From assembly GCF_003340475.1 (NCBI RefSeq), contig NZ_QBKA01000002.1, positions 1,249,501 to 1,313,500 of the forward strand: DNA of 64,000 nt, read 5' to 3'. Positions 43,888 through 52,819 of the stretch are shown here, piece by piece. The DNA is from Alteripontixanthobacter maritimus (GTDB lineage: Bacteria > Pseudomonadota > Alphaproteobacteria > Sphingomonadales > Sphingomonadaceae). A model generated the notes under the pieces. That model had not been told where the DNA came from. It worked only from the letters and a program-made list of their open reading frames with translations, and did not search any database. Each line of letters opens with the position of its first letter. Position 1 is the first letter of the stretch. A program made the position numbers and the translations under genes.

Positions 43888-43970
43888 TCGTCATTCCCGC
43901 GAAAGCGGAAACCTAGGGTCGAACCGATGACATACACACTCTGGGTTCTCGCGTTCGCGGGAATGACGAA
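43888..43970. repeat. Palindromic intergenic repeat (CGTCATTCCCGCG type)
   Basis: TCGTCATTCCCGCGAAAGCG at 43888 is mirrored by CGCGTTCGCGGGAATGACGA ending near 43969, separated by about 40 bp that also contain AACCTAGGGT / ACTCTGGGTT as a near-inverted pair. The element can form a long hairpin. It sits between the dnaE start and the end of a small membrane-protein gene, where no other gene is seen. Confidence 0.8.
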
Positions 43971-44005
43971 TATAGGTAGCTTGCTACAACGCGCTTACGC
44001 GCTCC

Positions 44006-44329
44006 TTATTCTTCCGCCGCGATCTTCTTGCGCGTGTCGCGTACAGTCGACCACGCACCGTAGATCACCAGCACGGCCAGGAAAATCCACACCCACACGG
44101 GGATGTTCTGTCCCACCACGGCGAGGTAAAGATACGCCGAAACGAAGAAGAACCCGGCCAGCATGGTGGGCAGCAATGTCGGACGGCCCGACCGTGCGTT
44201 GCGGACCAGCCAGGCTATCGATGCCAGGAAAAATGGCACCGCGCCGATATAGATCGCCCCGAAGATATAGGGGTTCACGCCATATTCCGCGCCGAGCGAC
44301 AGCAGCCAGGTGTTGATCGATTGCAGCAT
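44006..44329 (-). CDS. Small hypothetical membrane protein, three predicted helices
   Basis: 107 residues. Hydrophobic segments at about 20-40 (YIFGAIYIGAVPFFLASIAWL), 52-71 (LLPTMLAGFFFVSAYLYLAV) and 74-93 (NIPVWVWIFLAVLVIYGAWS) predict three transmembrane helices, and the C-terminus TVRDTRKKIAAEE is charged. No recognised family. It lies downstream of the glutathione peroxidase gene with a 57-bp gap, on the same strand, and might be co-transcribed. Confidence 0.65.
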   Translation of the reverse strand: MLQSINTWLLSLGAEYGVNPYIFGAIYIGAVPFFLASIAWLVRNARSGRPTLLPTMLAGFFFVSAYLYLAVVGQNIPVWVWIFLAVLVIYGAWSTVRDTRKKIAAEE

Positions 44330-44386
44330 GATGCTCTCCAGTTCGCGACCGGACCCGTGCCGGTTACAGCCGGCGACGGGCGCGCT

Positions 44387-44866
44387 TTAAATCAGCGCCT
44401 CGATATCGCGCGCGATGCTTTTGGGCGTGTCCGTTGGGCCATAGCGGCGCACAACGTTACCCTCGCGGTCGACAAGAAACTTGGTGAAGTTCCACTTGAT
44501 CCGTTTCGATCCCATCAGGCCGGGCGCTTCCCCCTTGAGCCATTGATAGAGCGGGATTGCGCCGGGACCGTTCACGTCCACCTTCTTCATCAGCGGGAAC
44601 GTCACATCATAGGTCAGCGAACAGAAATTGGCGATCTCTTCGGCGTCGCCCGGTTCCTGCGCGCCGAACTGGTTGGACGGGAAGGCCAGCACCTCGAATT
44701 CGTCAGGGCCGTATTGCTTATACAGCTCCTCCAGCCCTTCATATTGCGGGGTGAAGCCGCATTTGCTGGCGGTGTTCACGATCAGCAGCACCTTGCCCTT
44801 CCGGGTGGACAGGTCGAGCGGATCGCCGCCCGGTAGCTCCACTGTGAAGTCGGCGACACTGGTCAT
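44387..44866 (-). CDS. Glutathione peroxidase family protein (Cys type)
   Basis: 159 residues from ATG 44866; a longer open frame overlaps the upstream small gene. NTASKCGFTPQYEGLEELY has the catalytic Cys in place of selenocysteine, FPSNQFGAQEPG has the catalytic Gln, and WNFTKFLVDREGNV has the Trp and Asn of the tetrad. It reduces hydroperoxides in the cytoplasm; Cys-type bacterial members usually take electrons from thioredoxin. The start is 10 bp after the 97-residue hypothetical gene. Confidence 0.92.
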   Translation of the reverse strand: MTSVADFTVELPGGDPLDLSTRKGKVLLIVNTASKCGFTPQYEGLEELYKQYGPDEFEVLAFPSNQFGAQEPGDAEEIANFCSLTYDVTFPLMKKVDVNGPGAIPLYQWLKGEAPGLMGSKRIKWNFTKFLVDREGNVVRRYGPTDTPKSIARDIEALI

Positions 44867-44876
44867 CGGCGCGTGC

Positions 44877-45170
44877 TCACTGCGTATCTTCCGCCGGGAA
44901 GTCCGGGCGCGCGGCGAGCGCTGCGATTTCCGCAGCCCGGTATTCCCGGTCGCCAGCCTTTTCGATGACATACGTGTCGCGGTCCGCTTCCGGCAGGGTC
45001 ATGACGTGGCGGATCATATCGGCAAACGTGCCCCGGCTAAGCGCTTTGGCGCCGTCAAAAATGCCGTCACCATCGTCCGCCCGGTGCAATGCGGCCCGGT
45101 CGTTCCAGGCGATATTATCACCGGTTTTCCCGGTCGTTCCGCCGCCAAAGGTGCTGGGATGGTCGCTCAA
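44877..45170 (-). CDS. Hypothetical 97-residue protein
   Basis: 97 residues. The N-terminal half is polar and glycine rich (FGGGTTGKTGDNIAWNDRAAL); the second half looks helical (ADMIRHVMTLPEADRDTYVIEKAGDREYRAAEIAALAARPDF). No signal peptide or membrane segment. I recognise no family. It lies between lolD (27 bp) and the glutathione peroxidase gene (10 bp), all on the minus strand, so it is probably part of a transcript with the peroxidase. Confidence 0.6.
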   Translation of the reverse strand: MSDHPSTFGGGTTGKTGDNIAWNDRAALHRADDGDGIFDGAKALSRGTFADMIRHVMTLPEADRDTYVIEKAGDREYRAAEIAALAARPDFPAEDTQ

Positions 45171-45197
45171 CGCATAATCTCCTAAATCCGCGGCGCG

Positions 45198-45914
45198 TCA
45201 ACCGAGCACGCCGTCATGCAGCCTTACCACGCGGTCCATGCGTGCGGCCAGTCTCTCATTATGGGTGGCGACCAGTGCGGCGCTGCCTTCGCCCCGAACC
45301 AGGCCCACGAATTCGTCGAACACCTTGTCCGCCGTAGCCTCGTCCAGATTGCCGGTGGGTTCGTCGGCCAGCACCAGCATCGGCCGGTTGGCGAGCGCGC
45401 GGGCCACGGCCACGCGCTGCTGCTCACCGCCGGAAAGCTGGCTCGGCCGATGCTCCAGCCGGTGGCCTAGGCCCAGCGCAGTCAACAGTTCCTCGGCCCG
45501 CGGTTCGGCGTCGGCGCGGGATTTGCCGGCCACCATCTGCGCGATCACCACGTTTTCCTCCGCGTTGAAATCGGGAAGCAAATGGTGGAACTGATAGACG
45601 AAACCCAGCGCATCGCGCCGCAATTCGGTGCGCGCGTCGGACGATAGATCGGTCGCGTCGGTTCCGGCAATGCTGATACGCCCGCCGAAGCCGCCTTCCA
45701 GCAGGCCGACCGCCTGCAGCATGGTGGACTTGCCCGAGCCCGACGGCCCGAGCAGCGCGACGATCTCTCCGGGCGCGATATCGAGATCGACTCCGCGCAA
45801 CACGTCGATCCGCACCCCGCCCTGTTCGAAGGAACGGGTCAGCTTTTCCAGCTTTACCACTGGCGCGGCGGCGGTTGGCGAGCCAGGTGAAGATGAGGGA
45901 ATCGAGCTATTCAT
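45198..45914 (-). CDS. lolD: Lipoprotein-releasing ABC transporter ATP-binding protein
   Basis: 238 residues. [18 protein letters not shown] is Walker [21 protein letters not shown] is the ABC signature, and [15 protein letters not shown] is Walker B with the D-loop, in the form typical of the LolD/MacB subfamily. It powers release of outer-membrane lipoproteins from the inner membrane to LolA. Translation is coupled to the upstream permease by an 8-bp overlap. About 20 Ser/Pro-rich residues precede the conserved domain, so a start nearer VVKLEKLTR cannot be excluded. Confidence 0.93.
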   Translation of the reverse strand: MNSSIPSSSPGSPTAAAPVVKLEKLTRSFEQGGVRIDVLRGVDLDIAPGEIVALLGPSGSGKSTMLQAVGLLEGGFGGRISIAGTDATDLSSDARTELRRDALGFVYQFHHLLPDFNAEENVVIAQMVAGKSRADAEPRAEELLTALGLGHRLEHRPSQLSGGEQQRVAVARALANRPMLVLADEPTGNLDEATADKVFDEFVGLVRGEGSAALVATHNERLAARMDRVVRLHDGVLG

Positions 45915-47187
45915 AACGCAATACCTCGACCGGATCGGTGCTGGCCGCCTTCAGCGCCGGATACAGCGTGGCAAGGAAGCTGAGTACCAGCGCCAGCGCG
46001 CAGATGAACAGCACTTCGACAGGGTCCGTGCGCGCGGGAAGGTCGCTCAGGAAACGAACTTCGGGATCCCATATGTCCTGCCCCGTCACCAGGCTGATGA
46101 AGGTGACGATCGGCCCGCGGAAGAACAGGATGATGAAGCCCAGCACAATCCCCGAAAGCGTGCCGATCGCGCCGATCACGAACCCGGCGGTCACGAAAAT
46201 CTTCAGCAAGGATCGCCGCGTTGCACCCATCGTGCGCATGATCGCAATGTCGCGCCGCTTTGATCGGACCAGCATGGCGAGGCTGGAAAGGATGTTGAAC
46301 GCCGCCACCAGCACGATCATCGACAGTGCGAAGAACATGGCCACGCGTTCCACCTCGAGCGCTTCGAAAATGCTGGCATTGTTCTGTTTCCAGTCGGACA
46401 CGATCGCGCGGCCCTGCAGCGACTGCGCAACGGGCGCGAGGATTTCCTCCACCCGGTCCGCATCCTCGGTCGTAACCTCGATCATTCCGATGGTTTCGCC
46501 GGTCAGCAGCAGGGTTTGCGCGGCCGGGATCGGCATGACGATGAACGCGCCGTCGTAATCGTAGATGCCGACTTCGAACAACGCGCCGATCTCGTAGCCG
46601 ACCTGGCGCGGCACGGTGCCGAACGGTGTGGTGCGGCCCTGCGGGTTGATGATGGTGATAACGTCCCCGACGCGCGCACCGATGTTCTGCGCGAGACGTG
46701 ACCCGATGGCGACCCGGGTGCTGCCGCTGCGGCCTTCCTCACCCAGTCCGGCAAGCGTGCCGGCGGTGATGTTCTCCTCCAGCGCGTCGATATCCTTCTG
46801 CGTGTTGCCGCGCACCAGCACGGCTTCCGCGCGTCCGTTGAACGTTACCAGCAAAGGTTGTTCGATCAGCGGCGAGGCATCTGTCACGCCGGGCGTCTTG
46901 CGCACCTCGTCCAGCACGTTTTCCCAATCGTCCAGCCGTCCGCCATAGGCTTGCACGATGGCGTGGCCGTTCAGCCCCACGATCTTGTCCAGCAGCTCTC
47001 CGCGAAAACCGTTCATCACGCTCATCACGACGATCAGCAAGGCGACCGACAACATCACGACGCCGACGCCGATGCTCGCCACGAGCGCGATGAACGCTTC
47101 GCCCCGGCCAGGCAGCATGTACCGCTTGGCAATGGTCCATTCGAAAGGGGATAGGATCAAATCGTTGCCCGTCAGTTTCGGCAGCAT
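45907..47187 (-). CDS. Lipoprotein-releasing ABC transporter permease (LolC/LolE family)
   Basis: 426 residues from ATG 47187; GTG 47220 is in frame. [49 protein letters not shown] is the N-terminal anchor of LolC/E proteins. A large periplasmic domain (about 50-270) follows, then three helices near 275-300, 325-355 and 385-410. Only one permease gene accompanies lolD, as in alphaproteobacteria that use a single hybrid (LolF-like) subunit as a homodimer instead of LolC plus LolE. It is divergent from purF with about 200 bp between starts. Confidence 0.9.
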   Translation of the reverse strand: MLPKLTGNDLILSPFEWTIAKRYMLPGRGEAFIALVASIGVGVVMLSVALLIVVMSVMNGFRGELLDKIVGLNGHAIVQAYGGRLDDWENVLDEVRKTPGVTDASPLIEQPLLVTFNGRAEAVLVRGNTQKDIDALEENITAGTLAGLGEEGRSGSTRVAIGSRLAQNIGARVGDVITIINPQGRTTPFGTVPRQVGYEIGALFEVGIYDYDGAFIVMPIPAAQTLLLTGETIGMIEVTTEDADRVEEILAPVAQSLQGRAIVSDWKQNNASIFEALEVERVAMFFALSMIVLVAAFNILSSLAMLVRSKRRDIAIMRTMGATRRSLLKIFVTAGFVIGAIGTLSGIVLGFIILFFRGPIVTFISLVTGQDIWDPEVRFLSDLPARTDPVEVLFICALALVLSFLATLYPALKAASTDPVEVLRYE

Positions 47188-47391
47188 GCGGGCGAGTGCC
47201 CGGTCACCCGGCAGCCCCACTGCAATCTGCGCGAATGCTTAGGCACCCGAACCTGTCTGTGCAATGAAATCCTGAAAGGTTTACAGGAGCCTTGCAATCA
47301 GGGGCACCGCGAAGGGTTCACTAGGCTTGTAATCGAACTGCAACATCGCCATTGAACGCCCCGAGGGACACAGCAGCGGCGGCCCATATCC

Positions 47392-48891
47392 ATGAACTTT
47401 ACGAACCCGTTTTGCGATGCCGACGGCGACAAGCTGCGCGAGGAGTGCGGCGTGTTCGGCGCGATCGGTGCGGCCGATGCTTCGGCAGTGACCGCGCTGG
47501 GCCTCCACGCCCTGCAACATCGCGGGCAGGAAGCGGCCGGTATCTGCAGCTTCGACGGGACCGAATTCTTCCAGCGGCGCGGCAATGGCCATGTGGCGGA
47601 AAACTTCTCCAGCCAGGATGCCATCGCCGAACTGCCCGGAACGATGGCCGCGGGCCATGTCCGCTATTCCACCACCGGCGGCGCCGGTTTGCGCAATGTC
47701 CAGCCGCTTTATGCCGACCTTGCCAGCGGCGGGTTCTCGGTTGCCCACAACGGCAACATCTCGAACGCTGCCACCCTGCGCCAGGCGCTGGTGGAAAAGG
47801 GCGCGATTTTCCAGTCCACGTCCGATACCGAAGTCATCATCCATCTGGTCGCAACCAGCCGTTACCCGACCATGATCGACCGGTTGATCGACGCGCTGCG
47901 GATGATCGAGGGTGCCTATTCCCTGGTAGTGATGACGCCCGAAGGCATGATCGCCTGCCGCGATCCGCTGGGCATTCGTCCGCTGGTAATGGGTAGGCTG
48001 GGCGATGCGACCTTGTTTGCCAGTGAAAGCGTCGCCTTCGACATTTCCGGTGCGGAGTTCCTGCGCCAGGTCGAGCCGGGGGAAATCGTTCGCGTGGATC
48101 ATGACGGCAATGTGGAATCGCTGCGCCCGTTCGGCACCCACCGCGCGCGCCCCTGCATCTTCGAGCACGTCTATTTCAGCCGCCCCGATTCGATTTTTGA
48201 CGGACGCAGTGTTTACGCAGCCCGTAAGGCGATCGGCGCCCAGCTCGCAATCGAAAATCCGTGCGACGCCGATCTGGTGGTGCCGGTGCCCGATAGCGGC
48301 GTTCCGGCCGCCATTGGTTACGCCCAGCAATCCGGACTGCCCTTCGAACTCGGCATTATTCGCAGCCATTATGTCGGGCGCACATTCATCCAGCCATCCG
48401 ATGGCGCGCGAAATTCGGGGGTGAAGCGCAAGCACAACGCCAATCGCGGCCTTGTGGAAGGCAAGCGGATCGTGCTGATCGACGACAGTATCGTGCGCGG
48501 CACCACCAGCCTGAAAATCGTGGAAATGATGCGCGAGGCAGGCGCTTCCGAAGTGCATTTCCGCGTGGCCAGCCCGCCCACGGCACATAGCTGCTATTAC
48601 GGTGTCGATACGCCCGAACGATCCAAGCTGCTCGCCGCGCGGATGGATGTGGAACCGATGCGCGAATTCATCCAGGCGGACAGCCTTGCTTTCGTCTCCA
48701 TCGCCGGGCTATATCGTGCGGTCGGCGGGATCCCGCGCAATGACGACGCTCCGCAGTTCTGCGACGCCTGCTTCACCGGCGATTACCCCACGCGCCTGAC
48801 CGATCTGCAAGGCGCGCAGGCAGATGATGCCCAACTCAGCTTCGGTAACGGGACGGCCCGCAAGAACACCGTCGCCAGCACGGTAAGTTAG
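47392..48891 (+). CDS. purF: Amidophosphoribosyltransferase
   Basis: 499 residues. It makes 5-phosphoribosylamine from PRPP and glutamine, the first step of purine synthesis. The N-terminal propeptide of 18 residues (ending LREE) precedes Cys19 in CGVFGAIG, the glutaminase nucleophile exposed by cleavage. HRGQEAAGICSF and VAHNGNISN belong to the glutaminase domain, and RIVLIDDSIVRGTTS (about 363) is the PRPP-binding loop. An SDR gene follows after 12 bp. The 204-bp upstream gap should hold divergent promoters for purF and the lol operon; no confident motif was read there. Confidence 0.96.
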   Translation: MNFTNPFCDADGDKLREECGVFGAIGAADASAVTALGLHALQHRGQEAAGICSFDGTEFFQRRGNGHVAENFSSQDAIAELPGTMAAGHVRYSTTGGAGLRNVQPLYADLASGGFSVAHNGNISNAATLRQALVEKGAIFQSTSDTEVIIHLVATSRYPTMIDRLIDALRMIEGAYSLVVMTPEGMIACRDPLGIRPLVMGRLGDATLFASESVAFDISGAEFLRQVEPGEIVRVDHDGNVESLRPFGTHRARPCIFEHVYFSRPDSIFDGRSVYAARKAIGAQLAIENPCDADLVVPVPDSGVPAAIGYAQQSGLPFELGIIRSHYVGRTFIQPSDGARNSGVKRKHNANRGLVEGKRIVLIDDSIVRGTTSLKIVEMMREAGASEVHFRVASPPTAHSCYYGVDTPERSKLLAARMDVEPMREFIQADSLAFVSIAGLYRAVGGIPRNDDAPQFCDACFTGDYPTRLTDLQGAQADDAQLSFGNGTARKNTVASTVS

Positions 48892-48903
48892 GGCACGCCA
48901 CCC

Positions 48904-49623
48904 ATGCAACAAGACGGCCAACTCGAAGGGCGCACTGCGCTGGTCACCGGCGCGAGCCAGGGTATCGGCGCGGCTACGGCTAAAGCGCTGGCGGCGGCTG
49001 GCGCGCATGTCATCCTGACTGCGCGCGATGTGCGCAAACTGGAAGCGGTGGAGGACGAAATTCATGACGCCGGGGGCGCATCCACCATTGCGCCGATGGA
49101 CCTGACCGAACCCGATTCCGTCGCGCGTCTTGCGGCGGCAATCGGCGGGCGCTGGGATACGCTGGATATCATGGTGCTGTCGGCGGCATACCTGCCTACT
49201 CTCACCCCGGTAACCCAGATCGATCCGAAGCAGTTCGCGACCGCTATCACGACCAATTTACTCGCAACGCAGGCCCTGTTGGCAGCGTTCGATCCCCTGT
49301 TGAAGCGTTCGAAGAAAGGCCGCATCATCGGCCTAACCAGCAGTGTAGGTCACAATCCGCGCGCCTTCTGGTCCGCTTACGGAACGACCAAGGCCGCGTT
49401 TGAAAGCCTGCTCGACAGCTATGCAATGGAGGTTGCCAAAATGGGCGATCTGCGCGTCGCCATCGTCGATCCCGGCTCCACCCGGACCGCCATGCGGGCC
49501 AAGGCCTATCCGGGCGAAGATCCGGCGACGGTCAAGTCACCCGACATCGTGGCAGCGCGGATCGTGGAACTTGCCGATGGCGATTTCGAAACCCGCCACC
49601 GTGAGCGTATCGACGAAGCGTGA
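48904..49623 (+). CDS. Short-chain dehydrogenase/reductase
   Basis: 239 residues. ALVTGASQGIGAATAKALA is the NAD(P)-binding loop (TGxxxGIG), LTSSVGHNPRAFWSAYGTTKAAFE contains the catalytic Ser, Tyr and Lys, and VDPGSTRTAMRAKAYPGEDP is the family's PG motif. The arginine after HVILTAR suggests NADP preference. The gene follows purF by 12 bp and is probably read through from it, but no link to purine metabolism is apparent. Substrate unknown. Confidence 0.82.
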   Translation: MQQDGQLEGRTALVTGASQGIGAATAKALAAAGAHVILTARDVRKLEAVEDEIHDAGGASTIAPMDLTEPDSVARLAAAIGGRWDTLDIMVLSAAYLPTLTPVTQIDPKQFATAITTNLLATQALLAAFDPLLKRSKKGRIIGLTSSVGHNPRAFWSAYGTTKAAFESLLDSYAMEVAKMGDLRVAIVDPGSTRTAMRAKAYPGEDPATVKSPDIVAARIVELADGDFETRHRERIDEA

Positions 49624-49718
49624 GGGCTAGCCTGAGAAGGCCAGTCCGAGAAACCGCGCGCAAGCCGACGTCTCAACCATTAGCGCCTTCTATTATCGCC
49701 CTCCGCGCAGCCGGATGG

Positions 49719-49732
49719 TTAATATCGCTTAA
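49719..49732. promoter_or_regulatory. TTAA-N6-TTAA motif upstream of the PilZ gene (CtrA-like half-sites)
   Basis: Two TTAA half-sites are separated by six bases in the 246-bp gap between the SDR and PilZ genes. The CtrA consensus is TTAA-N7-TTAAC, so the spacing is one base short and the trailing C is a G. The gap holds no other gene or RNA that I can recognise. This is a weak candidate. Confidence 0.2.
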
Positions 49733-49869
49733 GCGCGCCTGTCAAATTTGCTGCAACCCCAATGCTTCATGCCGTGCACACCGGAACTCGAAAGGCCGTC
49801 GCAACTGGCGCGCTTGTGGTGATGTCGCACGGCCGTATCCCTTGGGGGTAGAGCTTAAGCGACTGTGGG

Positions 49870-50223
49870 ATGCAGAGAATGATGTTCGACAGCAAAACCG
49901 ACTACCAGATCGCCAGCCAGGAAGACCGGTGCGCGCCGCGCACGAAGCTTGTAATCCCTTCCAGGCTTCGGGTCAGCGGCGGCCGCGCATTCCAGACGGA
50001 AGTTCATGACCTTTCGATTTCCGGCTTTTCCGCCAGTTGTGTGACCCGCTTGAAGGCGGGGCAGATGTGTTGGCTGACACTGCCGGGGCTGGAATCTCTG
50101 GATGCACAGGTCGTGTGGTGGGAAGAACGCATGGTCGGCTGCGCGCTGGGCAGCTTGCTTAGCCCGATCGTGCACGACAACATCCTTGCCCGTTATGGCA
50201 TACGCGAAGTCGTGCGTCCCTGA
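49870..50223 (+). CDS. PilZ-domain protein
   Basis: 117 residues, a single domain. RCAPR (20-24) is the RxxxR motif and DLSISG (47-52) the DxSxxG motif that wrap around cyclic di-GMP; the beta-barrel continues through LKAGQMCWLTLPG and AQVVWWEERMVGCAL. ATG 49870 (MQRMM) is used, but ATG 49879 or 49882 may be the real start. A stand-alone PilZ protein usually relays c-di-GMP level to a partner; an exopolysaccharide locus is present 25 kb away but no direct link is visible. It converges with the serine hydrolase gene 26 bp away. Confidence 0.85.
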   Translation: MQRMMFDSKTDYQIASQEDRCAPRTKLVIPSRLRVSGGRAFQTEVHDLSISGFSASCVTRLKAGQMCWLTLPGLESLDAQVVWWEERMVGCALGSLLSPIVHDNILARYGIREVVRP

Positions 50224-50249
50224 TCAGCCCGCTCACTGGTCGGGATATG

Positions 50250-51467
50250 CTACTGCGCCAGCCCAGCCTCAATCGCCGCCATCAACATCAGCCGGTCCGT
50301 GCTGAGCGCCTGACCGGTGGCCGTCGGCCAGTTTGACAGGATCGTAATTACCGCATCGCGCTTCGGTGAGAGCGTAACCGACTGCCCAAAAATGCCCTGC
50401 GCGCCGTAGTTCTCGCCGGGATAGGTCCACCACTGATAGCCATACCCGAACCCGCCGCCAAACTGCACCTGCGGCTTGCCTGCTTCGGCAAACCATCCAT
50501 CCGGCACCACGCCGGCCCCGCCTTCCAGAGCCAGCAGGCCGAAGCGCGTGTAATCTGCCAGCGTCAATGACAGACAGCAGCCGCCGATATTGCGGCCCGT
50601 CAGGTCCGACATCCAGAACAGGCTATCGTCGAAGCCAGCAGGATCGGCGATCTTGTCCTTCGCATAAACGGCGAGCGATGTGCCAACCGCCTTTTCCACC
50701 AGCACGCCGATCAGATTGGTTTCGCCGGTCTTGTAAACGAACTTCTCCCCCGCCGGCACTTCCCGCGGGAGCGTTTTCATATACGTCACCACTTGGTCTT
50801 CACCCGGGACCGGCGTGACGGAGAACATCATCGCAACGTCGCTTTTGGGATCGGTATAATCCTCGTTCCAGCGAACGCCGGACGTCATCGTGGCCAGCTG
50901 TTCCACCGTCACATCGTCATACGCGCTACCGCGCAGGCCGGGCACATATTGCGAAACCGGATCGTCCAGCGATGTGATGAAACCATCCTTCACCGCCGCG
51001 CCCAGAAGGGTCGAGGTAAAGCTCTTGGCGACCGAAAAGCTAGTCCAACGCTGGTCGGGCGCGAAGTCTAGACCGTATGCTTCGTGCCGCACCTTGCCAT
51101 CCTGTACCACCATCATTCCGGCGACCGTTCCCTTGGCCATGTAGGCGTCGATGGCGGCGCGCGTTGCCGCTGGAAGCGCCTCGCCGGCTGACAGCGCACG
51201 GGCTTTTGCCGGCGGCGCAACCTCGTGGCCGGGATAGTAACGCTCCATCATGCGGAAACGGGCGGACCGCGTCGCATCGTCCCAGAAGAGCACTTCGGCC
51301 CCCTGAATTTCGAGCGGTTCGGCAGGCACGCTGGCTGTGACGGCCGCCGAAGTTACAGGAGCAACAGGCCGGTCCGCGACCGCAGTTGAGCAAGCGGACA
51401 GCGCCAGCGCCGCGCCCATGGTGAAGCCGAAAGCGGGCCAGTGCCCCAAAGTCCTGCGCATCCTCAT
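50250..51467 (-). CDS. Serine hydrolase, beta-lactamase/class C family, lipoprotein
   Basis: 405 residues from ATG 51467, forming ATGA overlap with the CFA-synthase-like stop. A signal with lipobox LSAC (FTMGAALALSAC) suggests an outer-membrane or periplasmic lipoprotein. SFSVAKSFTSTLLG (about 150) has the SxxK catalytic pair of the beta-lactamase/DD-peptidase fold; YKTGETNLIG provides the Tyr-x-Asn-like motif position. EstB-like esterase, DD-peptidase or amidase activity are all possible. It is the last gene of a probable photolyase-CFA-hydrolase transcript. Confidence 0.82.
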   Translation of the reverse strand: MRMRRTLGHWPAFGFTMGAALALSACSTAVADRPVAPVTSAAVTASVPAEPLEIQGAEVLFWDDATRSARFRMMERYYPGHEVAPPAKARALSAGEALPAATRAAIDAYMAKGTVAGMMVVQDGKVRHEAYGLDFAPDQRWTSFSVAKSFTSTLLGAAVKDGFITSLDDPVSQYVPGLRGSAYDDVTVEQLATMTSGVRWNEDYTDPKSDVAMMFSVTPVPGEDQVVTYMKTLPREVPAGEKFVYKTGETNLIGVLVEKAVGTSLAVYAKDKIADPAGFDDSLFWMSDLTGRNIGGCCLSLTLADYTRFGLLALEGGAGVVPDGWFAEAGKPQVQFGGGFGYGYQWWTYPGENYGAQGIFGQSVTLSPKRDAVITILSNWPTATGQALSTDRLMLMAAIEAGLAQ

Positions 51468-52768
51468 TCTCCCTTGTAGCTTTCCGGCTTTACGAGCGTG
51501 ACCTGGTGGACGTCGATGCCCCCACCGCGGAACCCGCCTTCGCAATACATCAGATAATAGCGCCAAAGCCGCACGAACTGATCGTCGAAACCGTCCGGCA
51601 ATGCGCCTTCCGCGGCGGCGGCATCGAATGCCTCGCGCCAAATGCATAGCGTTTCGGCGTAATGCTGACCAAAGTCGGTTCGGTCGCGCCATTCCAGCCC
51701 GCGTTCCTGCGCCAAAGCGCGAAACTCGCTGGTGCGGATCAGCAGCCCGCCGGGGAAAATATAGGCCTGGATGAAGTCGGCGCTGGCGGCATAAGCGTCG
51801 AACAGATCGTCGCGAATGGAGATATACTGGATCGCCGCGCGGCCGCCCGGTTTCAGATTGCGCGCGATGCAATCCATGTAGCTCGGCCAGTATTCCCGCC
51901 CCAGCGCCTCGACCATTTCCACGCTGAAGATGCCGTCATACTGGCCGTCCACATCGCGGTAATCGCGCTCGAGGAACCGGACTGCGCCGGCAAGGTCTTC
52001 GGGCAGTGCTTCTTTGGCCCATGCCAGCTGTTCGGGCGACAAGCTGATGGCGTCGATGTCCACCCCCTGCCCAGCGATAATCGCCGACGCGCCGCCCCAG
52101 CCGCACCCGATTTCCAGTAATTTCTGGCCATCGCGCGGCTGCAACCGCTGCTGAATCGCCGCAATCTTGCCGAGCTGGCCGTAGGAAAGCTCGCTCGTCA
52201 TTTGCTGGTATTCGTTCGGCTCCCCCATCACGCCCCACAGCGCGCTGGAATAGGTCATCGTTTCGTCGAGCCACGCGGCGTAGAAATCATTGCCCAGATC
52301 GTAATGCGCACGAATGTTGCGCGCCGCGCCGTCTTTCGTGTTGCGATTGAACCAGTGCGCTACCCGCGCGGCGAGCCGCATCGGACCCTTCGCCCGCGCC
52401 GTCCCGCCAAGTGTGGCGGCATTCGCCATGAACAGCGCAAACAGCGGCACCGGGTCGGGGCTGCTCCACTCGCCTGCTTCCCACGCCTGATACCAGCCGA
52501 TGGAACCGTTCGTGGCCAGCCGCAGCAAGGCGCGCCAATCGTGTAGTGTTACCTCACAATCGAAGCCCTCCGCACGCCCACCCAGCATTCGCTCCGACCC
52601 ATCGGGCAACGTCGCGCGCAACGACCCTGTCGCAAGGCCGCGATCGATATGGTCGAGCACTTTGGCAAAGCCGGGGGCGACCAGACGGCTGAAGATACCG
52701 ACTTTCCGTTCGAAACGACCTGCGCCCCGAAGCAAAACATCTCCGCGCTGTATATCCTGCGTCGTCAT
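51464..52768 (-). CDS. Cyclopropane-fatty-acyl-phospholipid synthase family methyltransferase
   Basis: 434 residues from ATG 52768; ATG 52813 is in frame just after the photolyase stop. An N-terminal lipid-binding-like region (about 20-115) precedes the methyltransferase core: AHYDLGNDFYAAWLDETMTYSSALW is the CFAS substrate motif, LEIGCGWGGASAII is SAM motif I, and FSVEMVEALGREYWPSYMDCIARNLKPGG follows. It should methylenate unsaturated acyl chains of membrane lipids or a related modification. It is translated between the photolyase (upstream) and a lipoprotein hydrolase (4-bp overlap). Confidence 0.88.
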   Translation of the reverse strand: MTTQDIQRGDVLLRGAGRFERKVGIFSRLVAPGFAKVLDHIDRGLATGSLRATLPDGSERMLGGRAEGFDCEVTLHDWRALLRLATNGSIGWYQAWEAGEWSSPDPVPLFALFMANAATLGGTARAKGPMRLAARVAHWFNRNTKDGAARNIRAHYDLGNDFYAAWLDETMTYSSALWGVMGEPNEYQQMTSELSYGQLGKIAAIQQRLQPRDGQKLLEIGCGWGGASAIIAGQGVDIDAISLSPEQLAWAKEALPEDLAGAVRFLERDYRDVDGQYDGIFSVEMVEALGREYWPSYMDCIARNLKPGGRAAIQYISIRDDLFDAYAASADFIQAYIFPGGLLIRTSEFRALAQERGLEWRDRTDFGQHYAETLCIWREAFDAAAAEGALPDGFDDQFVRLWRYYLMYCEGGFRGGGIDVHQVTLVKPESYKGE

Positions 52769-52819
52769 GGCGCCCGCTATGGCGCGGGTGCCTGCAGGCC
52801 GCAAGGGCGGCATGGCGCG

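Noticed and set aside
47281-48588. 435-codon minus-strand frame opposite purF
   Set aside because: PurF on the plus strand is complete with all motifs; the shadow has none.
50224-50249. Possible bidirectional terminator between the PilZ and serine hydrolase genes
   Set aside because: The CCCG/CGGG stem is only 4 bp with no T-run on either side.
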